A stretch of DNA of 64,000 nt from Embleya sp040605455 (lineage in GTDB: Bacteria > Actinomycetota > Actinomycetes > Streptomycetales > Streptomycetaceae): positions 1 through 64,000 of the forward strand of contig NZ_JBEXCV010000033.1 of NCBI RefSeq assembly GCF_040605455.1, read 5' to 3'. Positions within the stretch are counted from its first letter, which is position 1. Every line of letters begins with the position of its first letter. This document shows positions 1 to 8,231 of the stretch, piece after piece. The notes below the pieces were generated by a model. That model saw nothing but the letters and a program-made list of their open reading frames with translations. It did not search any database and was not told the origin of the DNA. The translations under genes were made by a program, and so were the position numbers.

Positions 1-142
1 CGTCGTGTCTTGGTGGGGCTGGTCTTGTTGCGGGTTGTTGTGGTGGTCCGGGGGTTCTGCTGGGGGGGGGGCGGCCCTGCCGGGGGTGTCCTCAAGCGCC
101 GGACGGGCTGGGTTTGGGGGCCCGGGGTGGGGTGGCTTGGTG

Positions 143-167
143 GTCCGGGCGCTTTGGGCGCCCGGAC
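143..167 (-). terminator. Hairpin terminator after the Lrp/AsnC-type gene
   Basis: A perfect 10-bp inverted repeat (arms 143-152 and 158-167, 5-nt loop) lies 8 nt past the stop codon of the minus-strand gene at 175-453. There is no clear T-run, which is usual for high-GC actinomycete terminators. The rest of 1-142 is G-rich on the plus strand, including a run of ten G around 63-72, and I see no gene in it. Confidence 0.55.
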
Positions 168-174
168 GGATGGG

Positions 175-453
175 TTACTCCAGGCCGATGGCGAAGGCGG
201 CTTCGAGGTCGTGGTGGGAGTAGGTGCGGAAGGCGATGTGGGTGGTGGTGGCTTCCACGCCGGGGACCTTGTTGAGGCGGCCCGGGATGACGTCGGCCAG
301 GTCGTCGTGGGCGCGGACGCGCACCATGGCGATCAGGTCGAACTCACCGGTCACCGAGTAGACCTCGCTCACGCCCTCGATCGCGGCGATCGCCGCCGCG
401 ATTTCCGGGGTCTGGTCCACACGCGTCTTGACCTGCACGATCGCGGTGATCAC
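175..453 (-). CDS. Lrp/AsnC ligand-binding-domain protein (stand-alone)
   Basis: This 92-residue protein consists only of the RAM/AsnC ligand-binding domain and has no N-terminal helix-turn-helix. It begins ITAIVQVKTRVDQTPEIAAAI and carries the beta-alpha-beta pattern with GEFDLIAMVRVRAHDDL in the middle. Such stand-alone domains usually form dimers or decamers, bind amino acids or similar ligands, and may modulate full-length Lrp regulators; this is family knowledge. The GTG start at 453 is chosen because GGAGGACTACCC precedes it directly. The ligand cannot be read from sequence. A terminator follows the gene. Confidence 0.85.
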   Translation of the reverse strand: MITAIVQVKTRVDQTPEIAAAIAAIEGVSEVYSVTGEFDLIAMVRVRAHDDLADVIPGRLNKVPGVEATTTHIAFRTYSHHDLEAAFAIGLE

Positions 454-562
454 GGGTAGTCCTCCGGCTCTCGACGACAAGATGCCCGAGCTTAGTCGGC
501 GTGCGACCCACGCGGGCAGCCGCGGCGGGAGGAAGAACGGGTGCGGTCGACACGCCCGGGTG

Positions 563-1201
563 TCACCCGATCGGAGTGGTTTGCCCCGGCCAAGCCCTGG
601 GCGCCGGCGGTCGGCCCAGCGCGAGCAGGTCGGCCAACTCGTGCCGTCCGCTCTCGTGCATCCGGCCGATGAACGCGCGCAGGACGTGTGCGGTCGCCCT
701 GGCATCGGCCAACGCTCGGTGGGTCGGATCGGTGGGTGCCTCGAAGTACCGCGCGAGTGTGCCCAGGCGCATGTTCGGCACCGTCCCCGGCGGCAGCAGC
801 GCGCGGGCCAGCGCGAGCGTGTCCACCACCTGGAGATCGGGCCACGGCCGATCGCACGCGAGGCCGGCCGCACGCAGAAACCCCACGTCGAAGGGGGCGT
901 TGTGGGCGACCAGGATGGCGTCCTCGGTGAAGCGGGTGAACGCCGGCAGCACCAGGTGCAGCGGCGGCGCGTCGGCCACCAGGTCGTCGGATATCCCGGT
1001 CAGGTCGGTGATGAACTCCGGGATCGGGACGCCCGGCGCGACCAGGGTCGCGAACTCGCCCAACCGGTCCGATCCGCGCACGCGGACCGCGGCGATCTCG
1101 GTGATCCGCGCCTCCTGCGGATCCAGGCCGGTCGTCTCCAGATCCACGATCGTGAACACCTGTCGTTCCACCTCGTCACGAATCGCTCGGGATCCGTGCA
1201 T
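563..1201 (-). CDS. DEDDh 3'-5' exonuclease (DnaQ/epsilon-like)
   Basis: The 212-residue protein is one RNase T/DnaQ-type exonuclease domain. Exo I is FTIVDLETTG (residues about 16-25, with the metal-binding Asp and Glu). Exo II is AHNAPFDVGFL. Exo III is the late THRALADARAT with the H...D pair of the DEDDh subclass. It should degrade single-stranded DNA or RNA 3' ends, as a proofreading subunit or a repair/RNA-processing nuclease. Some actinobacterial relatives carry an extra GIY-YIG nuclease domain; this one stops after the exonuclease. ATG 1201 is the chosen start, with a weak upstream ribosome site; longer in-frame starts exist but lack family similarity. Confidence 0.85.
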   Translation of the reverse strand: MHGSRAIRDEVERQVFTIVDLETTGLDPQEARITEIAAVRVRGSDRLGEFATLVAPGVPIPEFITDLTGISDDLVADAPPLHLVLPAFTRFTEDAILVAHNAPFDVGFLRAAGLACDRPWPDLQVVDTLALARALLPPGTVPNMRLGTLARYFEAPTDPTHRALADARATAHVLRAFIGRMHESGRHELADLLALGRPPAPRAWPGQTTPIG

Positions 1202-1457
1202 GGTTCGCAACTCGTGGCCCGGGGCGATACTGTCCGGCGGGCGGGAACGCCGCGGCTGGTCGGCCGCCGGCAAGCCCTGATTCGCCGAACCTCGTGACCG
1301 GCAATCCCGGTGCGCGGTGCTGCTCATGTACCGGACGGTACGTTTCCGGCCCGACACGGCCGCGCCCAGGTACCTCTCGCCGCCCGGCATCATGGGTGTA
1401 CGCGGACCGCTCGCGATCCGGCAAAGGCTCGCAAACGCGAACAGGAAGGGAACACGC

Positions 1458-1694
1458 ATGTCGATCCAGGCCCCCACCGAGGACACCCGGTGGCGTTGCT
1501 CGCTCTGCGGCAACCTGACCCGGTTCGACGTGACGCGGACCACCAAGGCGGTCGAGTTCACCCACCTCGACCTCGCGGGCGTCGCCCGGGTCGAGGAGCG
1601 CGAGATCCTTTCCGACGAGATCGAGTCGGTGCGGTGCCGCTGGTGCAACGCGACCGATTCCGTCGAGCTGGTGGCGCGACCCGACGCGAGCTGA
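1458..1694 (+). CDS. Small CxxC-CxxC zinc-ribbon protein
   Basis: A 78-residue protein with two CxxC knuckles, CSLC near residue 21 and CRWC near residue 62, separated by an acidic, beta-prone stretch. This is the layout of a single zinc ribbon. Its function is unknown; proteins of this kind bind zinc and often nucleic acid or a partner protein. ATG 1458 is chosen because GGAAGGG lies 7 nt upstream. The same frame is open back to 1317, but that part has no protein-like character. Confidence 0.75.
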   Translation: MSIQAPTEDTRWRCSLCGNLTRFDVTRTTKAVEFTHLDLAGVARVEEREILSDEIESVRCRWCNATDSVELVARPDAS

Positions 1695-1858
1695 GCGTCG
1701 AGACCGTGCGGCGACAATGGGACTGTGCATCGTTTCGGCATCGGGGCGGCCCGGCGTGGCCGTCCCCGGTCCGGAACGCGCCATGATCAAGGCGTCGGCG
1801 TCCCGGCAACGGTGACGCGGGGAGGGGCCCCAAGGGAACGGGAAGGACCGGAGGAGCA

Positions 1859-3673
1859 GTGAGCGGACCGGATACCCGCGCGGACGAGGTCACGCCTGCG
1901 CACGCCGCCGAGGCCGCCGAGGCCGCCGAGGCGGTGCCGGCTGCCGAGCCCGACCTCGACCCGCAGTCCCGGACCGAGGCGGGGACCGACCCGCCTGGCG
2001 CCCCTGTCGAGCCCGAGGGGTCCGTCGATCACGCGGGCGATTTGGAGTCGGACGGCCCCACCGATCCCGCGGCCCACGCGCACCCGGCCGGACCGAGGGG
2101 TGCCGAGGCCGAGGGCGCTACCGTCACCGCGACCGCGACCGCGACCGCGACCGCGACCGCGGCCGGGCCCGAGGCCGCCGCGGCCGACTCCGCGACCGAG
2201 TCGATGCCCGAACCCGAGTGCCGGGCCGAGCCCGAGTCCCAGGCCGCGGAACCCATGGCCGCCGTAGCGCCGGAAGCCGAGCCGGAGCCGGAGGCCGCTT
2301 CCCGCGGCGCCGAGCCCGGTGCCGCGGCCGACCCGGAGCGGGACGACTCGCAGCCCGCCGAGCCCGAGGTGCTGTCCGGGCCGTTGCCGGAGGCGGTTCG
2401 GGTGCGGGTGATCTCGGTGGCCGCCGACGCGCTCGGCACGATGACCGCGGACGAGGTGCCCGGCCCGCTGCGCCGGTTCGCCCGCTTCACCCACCAGCGC
2501 CGGGCCAAGTTCGCCGCGACGCCGCTGGCCGCCGCACTGGAGAACGACCCGGTGTTCCGGCAGCGCATAGCGGAGCGCTTCCGCAAGGGCCTGCCGGAGA
2601 TCTCCGAGGCGCTCGAGGCCGGCAAGGTTCCCGCCGCGGCCGACCCGCTCGACGTGGCCGCCGCCGCGTACCTGCTGCGCCCGCGCGGCTGGGTCCGGCT
2701 GATCGAGACCGCCGGCGACGCGGCCAAGGAGGCCGCCGCCGACCGTGCCGAGGCCGAGGCCGCCGAGACGTTGTCCCGCCTGGAGAACGAGGTCGGCGTA
2801 CTGCGCGCGGCCTCCAAGACCGAGCACGAACGGCTGCGCGCGGAGTTGGAGACGGCCCGCAAGGAGGCCGACCACCTGCGCCGCCAGGTGCGCGGTCTAC
2901 AGGGCAGCGCCAAGCACGAGGAGAAGGAGGCCCGTCGGGCCCGCTCCGAGCTGGACGCGGTGCGGGTCGAGGCGCAGGCCGCGATCGCCGCCGCGGAGAA
3001 GGAGGCCCGCCGGCTGCGCGGTCGGGTCGCCGAGGTCGAATCGGCCCTGGAGGCCAGCCGCCGGGCCGCCCGTGAGGGGCGCAGCATGGAGGACACCCGG
3101 GTCCGGCTGCTCCTGGACACCGTCCTGGAGGCCGCCCAGGGGTTGCGCCGCGAACTCGCGCTGCCGCCGGTGGGCATCCGGCCCGCCGACATGGTGGACG
3201 CGGTGGTGCCGGGCGCGTCCGGGATAAAGGACATCGCCCAACGGGCGTTGGAGGGCGACGACCCGGCCCTGCTCGACCAACTGCTCGCGCTGCCCCAGGC
3301 GCACCTGGTGATCGACGGCTACAACGTGACCAAGACCGGCTATCCCACGCTCGCGCTGAACAAGCAGCGTGACCGGTTGGTCGGCGGTTTGACCGGGCTT
3401 GCCGCGCAGACCGGCTGCGAGGTGACCTGCGTGTTCGACGGCGCGCAACTGGACGCGCCGGTGCTGCTGGCTCCCGCGCGCGGGGTGCGGGTGATGTTCA
3501 GCAAGCCGGGCGAGACGGCCGACGAGCTGATCCGCCGGCTGGTCCGGGCCGAGCCGCCGGGCCGCCCGGTCGTGGTGGTCTCCACCGACCGCGAGGTGGC
3601 CGAGGGCGTGCGCAAGGCCGGCGCTCGACCGGTGCCCTCGACCATGCTGTTGCGCCGGCTCACCCGGGGCTGA
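1859..3673 (+). CDS. NYN-domain (PIN-like) RNase-type protein with acidic repeat N-terminus and coiled coil
   Basis: A 604-residue cytosolic protein. Residues 1-175 are low complexity (Ala, Glu, Pro) and include an AEA repeat and six Thr-Ala dipeptides. Residues about 180-290 are a helical domain, about 295-410 a long coiled coil (repeated EAR/ERLRAELE blocks), and about 480-604 a NYN domain. The NYN domain has the expected acidic residues in LVIDGYNVTK, CVFDGAQ, ETADELI and STDREV. NYN proteins resemble PIN nucleases such as Rae1/YacP and usually cleave RNA. The GTG start at 1859 follows GGAGGAG. Its target is unknown. The N-terminus is probably a flexible tail that tolerates repeat-length change. 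Confidence 0.8.
   Translation: MSGPDTRADEVTPAHAAEAAEAAEAVPAAEPDLDPQSRTEAGTDPPGAPVEPEGSVDHAGDLESDGPTDPAAHAHPAGPRGAEAEGATVTATATATATATAAGPEAAAADSATESMPEPECRAEPESQAAEPMAAVAPEAEPEPEAASRGAEPGAAADPERDDSQPAEPEVLSGPLPEAVRVRVISVAADALGTMTADEVPGPLRRFARFTHQRRAKFAATPLAAALENDPVFRQRIAERFRKGLPEISEALEAGKVPAAADPLDVAAAAYLLRPRGWVRLIETAGDAAKEAAADRAEAEAAETLSRLENEVGVLRAASKTEHERLRAELETARKEADHLRRQVRGLQGSAKHEEKEARRARSELDAVRVEAQAAIAAAEKEARRLRGRVAEVESALEASRRAAREGRSMEDTRVRLLLDTVLEAAQGLRRELALPPVGIRPADMVDAVVPGASGIKDIAQRALEGDDPALLDQLLALPQAHLVIDGYNVTKTGYPTLALNKQRDRLVGGLTGLAAQTGCEVTCVFDGAQLDAPVLLAPARGVRVMFSKPGETADELIRRLVRAEPPGRPVVVVSTDREVAEGVRKAGARPVPSTMLLRRLTRG
2126..2161 (+). repeat. Hexanucleotide tandem repeat ACCGCG x6
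   Basis: Six perfect copies of ACCGCG inside the NYN-protein gene encode a Thr-Ala run. A shorter 9-nt repeat encoding AEA lies at about 1903-1932. Unit lengths that are multiples of three keep the frame when copies are gained or lost, so only the length of the disordered tail would vary. Confidence 0.9.
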
Positions 3674-3776
3674 TCCCGGGCGCACGGGTATATGGGCGCA
3701 CGGGCACGCTTCGCACCGTGTGTCGGTGCCGCTCCCTACCGTTGACGAGGAAAGTCGACGAAAGGGGAGAAGCCAC

Positions 3777-4079
3777 ATGCGCATCGCCTGTCGTACGCAC
3801 CGAGGCCGTGGGCGCGCCGGCGCCGGCTGCGCGATTCCGGCCTCGATCGGGCCGGCCCTGATCAGCGCTCGATCCATGGACTCCGACATATCACCCGAAT
3901 TATCGGACGCCTCTCCGTATGCCGACTCCGGGCAGTACGGCGAGCGCGCCGATCACCTCGACTACGCCGAGTTGGACGAGGAAACCCTGACCGCGCTGCG
4001 GCTGTTCGCAGCCGAGGGCATGCTGGCCGCGGTAGGTGCACAACTGCGCGAAAGCGGCGAAATGATGAGCGCTCGTTGA
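3777..4079 (+). CDS. Small hypothetical protein
   Basis: A 100-residue protein of unknown function. The N-terminal third is basic and rich in Arg, Gly and Ala; the C-terminal part is acidic and amphipathic (LDYAELDEETLTALRLFAAEGMLAAVGAQLRESGEMM). ATG 3777 is supported by AAAGGGGAG 6 nt upstream. An alternative start at 3876 (MDSDISPELSD) would give a 67-residue acidic protein without the basic part. I recognise no family, and the gene stands alone between two unrelated plus-strand genes. Confidence 0.5.
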   Translation: MRIACRTHRGRGRAGAGCAIPASIGPALISARSMDSDISPELSDASPYADSGQYGERADHLDYAELDEETLTALRLFAAEGMLAAVGAQLRESGEMMSAR

Positions 4080-4149
4080 TCGCACGATTGCAAAAGATGA
4101 CCTTTTTCAACTGAATTGACGGTGCAAGATATGAAATTCGCGGATTGAT

Positions 4150-4179
4150 TTGAAGCAACCGTGTTTGGGTCACTAGGGT
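4150..4179 (+). promoter_or_regulatory. Candidate sigma-70-type promoter for the NlpC/P60 gene
   Basis: TTGAAG (4150-4155) and TAGGGT (4174-4179) are separated by 18 nt, about 78 nt upstream of the GTG at 4257. The interval 4080-4180 is markedly AT-richer than its surroundings, as expected for a promoter region. GGTCAC occurs twice around it (4168 and 4178), possibly an operator. Confidence 0.5.
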
Positions 4180-4256
4180 CACCGGTCGAGCGCCCGCGCA
4201 CTCGACCGTCCGACCCGGACGGCGGGTAGCCGGGCCCGGAGAAGGAGCCCGCCGCC

Positions 4257-5321
4257 GTGGCGTCCCATCGCAGGCCGAAGAGGGCCGGCAGTACCCGGGC
4301 CATCGTGCTGACCGCCGCCGTCGTCACGGCGGTGGCGTTCGTGCCGAACGTCTCGCACGCCGACCCGGCGCCGACCGCGGAGCAGGTGCGGCAGCAGGTG
4401 GGCGAGCTGTACCGGCAGGCCGAGGCGACCACCGAGGAGTACAACGGTGTCGCCGAGCGGCAGGCCCGACTGCGCGAGCGGGTGGTCCGTGCCCAGGGGC
4501 GGATCGCCGACACGCAGAGCGAGCTGTTGGCTCTGCAGGGCGACATGGGCGCGATGGCCGCGGCTCAGTACCGCGCCGGTGGCATCGACCCCACCCTCGC
4601 GCTGCTGATGTCGGAGAATCCGGACGAATACCTGTCCCGCGCCATCACCCTGGACCGGCTGGCCGGCCGGCAGCGGGACGCGGTGGCGCGTGTGCGGTCG
4701 ACCCGGCGCACGCTGGAGCAGGAGCGCCGCGAGGCCACCGATACGCTCGCCGCCCTGGAGGCCGGGCGTGCGGACCTCGTGGCGGCGAAGGCCGCGGTCG
4801 AGACCAGGTTGGCGCGCGCCCGGGAACTGCTGAACACGCTGGACGCGGCGGACCGCGCGGCGTTCCTGGCCGGGGACGGGCCCGCCGAGGCCGGTACCGA
4901 CCCGAACCGCGCCGCGCGCGACGACACCCGGTCGCCGGTGACCGGCCTCGAAGCGGCGCCCCCGTCGATCGGCGGCCGGGCGGCGATCGCCGTGGCCGCC
5001 GCGACGACGGCGCTGGGCAAGCCGTACGTCTGGGGCGCCACCGGACCCGACTCGTTCGACTGCTCCGGTCTGACCGGCTGGGCGTGGCGGCGGGCGGGCG
5101 TGGCGCTCCCGCGCACCGCACAGGGGCAGGCCGGCGCGGGCCGGGCGATCCCGCTCGCCGAGATCCGACCGGGTGACCTGGTCTTCTACTACGGCGGAGC
5201 CACCCACGTGGGCATCTACGTCGGCGCCGGACGGATCATCCACGCGCCCAAGCCGGGAGCCGGCGTGCGCTACGCGCCGCTGCGGTCGATGCCGGTCGCC
5301 AAGGTCGTCCGGCCCTCCTGA
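4257..5321 (+). CDS. Secreted NlpC/P60 peptidoglycan endopeptidase with coiled coil
   Basis: A 354-residue exported cell-wall hydrolase. Residues 1-36 form a signal peptide (RRPKR start, hydrophobic IVLTAAVVTAVAF, cleavage near SHA-DP). Residues about 40-210 are a long coiled coil of the kind found in RipA-like proteins, which often auto-inhibits the enzyme. The last 115 residues are the NlpC/P60 domain with catalytic Cys in DSFDCSGL, His in ATHVGIY and a third His in IIHAPK. The family cleaves D-Glu-(m)DAP stem-peptide bonds. The GTG start has GAAGGAG 9 nt upstream. The enzyme probably acts in growth, septation or spore formation. Confidence 0.92.
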   Translation: MASHRRPKRAGSTRAIVLTAAVVTAVAFVPNVSHADPAPTAEQVRQQVGELYRQAEATTEEYNGVAERQARLRERVVRAQGRIADTQSELLALQGDMGAMAAAQYRAGGIDPTLALLMSENPDEYLSRAITLDRLAGRQRDAVARVRSTRRTLEQERREATDTLAALEAGRADLVAAKAAVETRLARARELLNTLDAADRAAFLAGDGPAEAGTDPNRAARDDTRSPVTGLEAAPPSIGGRAAIAVAAATTALGKPYVWGATGPDSFDCSGLTGWAWRRAGVALPRTAQGQAGAGRAIPLAEIRPGDLVFYYGGATHVGIYVGAGRIIHAPKPGAGVRYAPLRSMPVAKVVRPS

Positions 5322-5411
5322 CCCGCCCAGCCTCCTCGTCGGCACCGGTTCGGGCCGGGCCCGGTCCGGTTCGGGCCGGCCGTTCGTCGTGCCCACGTTA
5401 CGATCGACCAC

Positions 5412-6800
5412 GTGGATGACCCGAATCGGGCCGCGCGCCGGATCCGCAGCCTGCTGCCCGTCCTGGTCGTGTTGTGCGCACTCGCCCAGCTCGGGGCCGT
5501 CCTCGGGGTCACCCGGTTCATCTCGGACACGGTGACCGACGCGCCGTCGCGACCACGCGCCGGTGTCTCCGCCGGTCCCGGCCGGCCCTCGGCGGACGGC
5601 GGCGAGCAACACGCCAACGCGCGGCGGATAGCGGTCGGCGCACTCCTGGACCGGCGCTCGACCGCGTTCCTCTCCCGCGACCGCGAGGCGTTCAACGCCA
5701 CCCTGGACCCGCAGGACGCCGCGTTCCGACAATCCCAGACCGGCGTCTTCGACAACATCGCCGAGGTGCCGTTCGCCGGGTGGGAGTACGAGATCGTCAC
5801 CCCCGACGCGTTCGAACTCTCCGCCGCGCGCAAGAGCGCACTCGGCGCACCCACCTTCACCGCACAGGTCGACCTGCTCTACCGGATCACCGGACACGAT
5901 GTGACCCCGGTACGGGTGCCGCAATACCTGACCTTCGTGCTGCGCTCGGGCACGTGGTACCTCGCGGGCGACACCGACGGCACCGCAGCCGGGATGCGCG
6001 CCCCCACCCAGGTGTGGGACCTGGGCCCGATCACCGTCGTCCAGGGCACGCACAGCACGGTGCTCGGCATCGGCGCCCGGGCCGCGCTGCGCGAGTTCGC
6101 CGACACCGCGGACAAGGCGGTACCCCGGGTCAGCGCGGTCTGGGGGGAGTCCTGGCCCGGACGGACGGTCGTCGTGGTGCCAGGTACCCAGGCGCAGATG
6201 GCCCGGCTGCTCGGCGCCGAACCGAGCAAATATCTCAAGATCGCGGCGGTGACCACCGGTGAACGCGGTGCGGCCTCGGATGCGGCCGCCGCCGACCGGG
6301 TGATCGTCAACCCGGATGCCTTCCGCGAACTGGGCGACCTGGAACGCCGGGTGGTGTTGGCGCACGAGATCACCCACGTGGCGAGCCGGGCGTTCACCCG
6401 GGCCTGGACGCCGACCTGGCTGTCCGAGGGCTTCGCGGACTACATCGGCTACCTCGATTCGGCGCAGACGATGCGCACGGCCGCCCCCGAGCTGCGTCGG
6501 GACGTGAAGGCGGGCAAGATGCCCACGCAGCTGCCGGCCGACCCGAGCTTCGAGACCACGCAGGAAGACCTGCCCCAGGCGTACGAGATGGGCTGGCTGG
6601 CGTGCAAACTGATCGCCGAGCGGTGGGGTCAGGCCAAGCTGGTCGAGCTGTACCGTACGGTCGGCGCCGAACGGCCGCCCGGCGTGAACGCGCCGGACTC
6701 GGCCTCGGCGCTCGCGTCGGCGATGGTGTCCGTCCTGGGCACCAGCCCCGACGCGTTCACCAATATCTGGCTCGACTACCTGCGGACGCAGGCCGGATGA
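5412..6800 (+). CDS. Membrane-anchored HEXXH metalloprotease-like protein (peptidase MA-like)
   Basis: A 462-residue protein with one N-terminal membrane segment (LLPVLVVLCALAQLGAVLGV, residues about 16-36), so most of it lies outside the membrane. Around residue 317 it carries HEITH and, 25 residues further, LSEGFADYIGYL, the gluzincin layout of two zinc-binding His plus a downstream Glu. The central 150 residues resemble an NTF2-like fold (my inference). Substrate unknown. GTG 5412 is used although no strong ribosome site is visible. The next gene, an M48 protease, starts 16 nt after the stop, so the two proteases are probably co-expressed. Confidence 0.75.
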   Translation: MDDPNRAARRIRSLLPVLVVLCALAQLGAVLGVTRFISDTVTDAPSRPRAGVSAGPGRPSADGGEQHANARRIAVGALLDRRSTAFLSRDREAFNATLDPQDAAFRQSQTGVFDNIAEVPFAGWEYEIVTPDAFELSAARKSALGAPTFTAQVDLLYRITGHDVTPVRVPQYLTFVLRSGTWYLAGDTDGTAAGMRAPTQVWDLGPITVVQGTHSTVLGIGARAALREFADTADKAVPRVSAVWGESWPGRTVVVVPGTQAQMARLLGAEPSKYLKIAAVTTGERGAASDAAAADRVIVNPDAFRELGDLERRVVLAHEITHVASRAFTRAWTPTWLSEGFADYIGYLDSAQTMRTAAPELRRDVKAGKMPTQLPADPSFETTQEDLPQAYEMGWLACKLIAERWGQAKLVELYRTVGAERPPGVNAPDSASALASAMVSVLGTSPDAFTNIWLDYLRTQAG

Positions 6801-6816
6801 CGGGGGCACGGCGGGC

Positions 6817-8085
6817 ATGTCGGTCCAGCGGTTGTTGCTGATCTGTCTGGTGTGCACGGGCGTGGTGCTGCTGGTGGCGGTCGTGGTGACCACGCCGTGG
6901 CGGCCGCTGCCCGAGCCGCCCGGCGGCTTCACCCACCCGGATGCGGCCCGGGACTTCACCGCCGCCGAGATCGCCCGGGGCCGCTCGCTGGCCCGGGCCG
7001 CCCGGCCGCCCGCGTACCTGTCCATGGCGCTCTCGCTGGTGCTCTCGCTCGTACTCGGGCTCACGCCTGTCGGCGCGCGCATCATCGAGGCGGTTGCTCG
7101 GCCCGTGGGCGGCGGGTGGGTGTGGCGGATCCTGCTCGGCGGCCTGGTACTGGCCCTGATCGGCCGGCTGGCGACGCTGCCGTTCGCGGCGCGCTTGGAG
7201 GTGGTCCGGCGACGGTACGGGCTGTCGGTGCAGTCGTGGGGGAGCTGGTGGCTGGACCTGGCCAAGAGCTTCGCGATGTCCACCGGGCTGCTGCTGCTGG
7301 TCGTGCTCGGGCTGTACGCGCTGATCCGCGCGCTGCCTCGGGCCGGCTGGCTGCTCGCGGCGGGCGCCGGCGCGCTGCTCGTCATGGCGATCTCGTTCCT
7401 GTACCCGCTGCTGGTGGAACCGGCCTTCAACAAGTTCCACTCGATGCCGGACGGGCCGCTGCGCACGTCGCTGATGCAGTTGGCCGAGCGGGACGGGGTG
7501 CCGGTACGGGACGTGCTGGTGGCGGACGCGTCCCGGCGGACCACGGCGCTCAACGCGTATGTGTCCGGGTTCGGCTCGACCCGGCGGATCGTGGTCTACG
7601 ACACGACGGTGCGGGACGCGGATCCGCGCGAGGTGGAGCTGATCGCCGCGCACGAGTTGGGGCACGCCAAGCGCAACGACGTGCTGCACGGGACGCTGAT
7701 CGGCGCGGCGGCGCTCGCGGCCGGCGTGTGCGTGCTGGGCCTGCTGATGACGTGCGCGCCGCTGCTGCGTCGGGCGGGCGCGGACGGTGCGGGCGACCCG
7801 CGCTCACTGGCGCTGCTGCTCGCGGTCGTCGCGGTGATCGGCACGGTGGCCGGTCCCGGCGAGATGTTGATCAGCCGCCGCCTGGAGGCCCGCGCCGACG
7901 TGCACGCGCTCGACCTGACCCGGGACCCGGACGCGTTCATCCGGATGCAGCACAGTCTGGCGGTGGCCAACCGCTCCAACGTCACCCCGAACCCGATCCT
8001 GCAATTCCTGTTCGCATCCCACCCGTCCGCTCCCGAGCGCATCGCGCTCGCGCGGGACTGGGAGAAGCTGCACGGGAAGAGGTAG
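6817..8085 (+). CDS. M48 family integral-membrane zinc metalloprotease (Ste24/HtpX-like)
   Basis: A 422-residue polytopic membrane protease. Several hydrophobic segments precede the catalytic region, and the motif AAHELGHAKRNDV (near residue 278) holds the two zinc-binding His and the catalytic Glu. RRLEARADVHALDL further on supplies the third ligand Glu. The overall layout follows CAAX-prenyl proteases, although bacteria use such enzymes for membrane-protein quality control. The ATG lies 16 nt after the preceding HEXXH gene. It converges with the ArsA-like gene. Confidence 0.9.
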   Translation: MSVQRLLLICLVCTGVVLLVAVVVTTPWRPLPEPPGGFTHPDAARDFTAAEIARGRSLARAARPPAYLSMALSLVLSLVLGLTPVGARIIEAVARPVGGGWVWRILLGGLVLALIGRLATLPFAARLEVVRRRYGLSVQSWGSWWLDLAKSFAMSTGLLLLVVLGLYALIRALPRAGWLLAAGAGALLVMAISFLYPLLVEPAFNKFHSMPDGPLRTSLMQLAERDGVPVRDVLVADASRRTTALNAYVSGFGSTRRIVVYDTTVRDADPREVELIAAHELGHAKRNDVLHGTLIGAAALAAGVCVLGLLMTCAPLLRRAGADGAGDPRSLALLLAVVAVIGTVAGPGEMLISRRLEARADVHALDLTRDPDAFIRMQHSLAVANRSNVTPNPILQFLFASHPSAPERIALARDWEKLHGKR

Positions 8086-8231
8086 CTCGGGGCGGGGCAA
8101 CCGGGAGCTGCGCACGGGCGCCCGGGCCACCGTCCGCCAGGGCCGGACGCGGACAACGGTCACGACCGGTTGTCTGCGACGGCCCGGGGCGCCTCCCGGC
8201 GCGCTCCGGGCCGATGTCGTTGTCGCGGCCG

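Noticed and set aside
1..174. G-rich stretch as a possible gene on the plus strand
   Set aside because: Open frames here are repetitive Gly/Trp/Val sequence antisense to the end of the Lrp-type gene; no ribosome site or family similarity.
4080..4256. c-di-AMP (ydaO-type) riboswitch before the NlpC/P60 gene
   Set aside because: Such riboswitches precede many actinomycete cell-wall hydrolases, but I could not find the conserved core segments in this 177-bp region.
4179..7553. Very long minus-strand open frame (1124 codons) across the NlpC, HEXXH and M48 genes
   Set aside because: It mirrors three well-supported plus-strand genes; long antisense frames without stops are common at this GC content, and the translation is Arg/Gly/His-rich without motifs.
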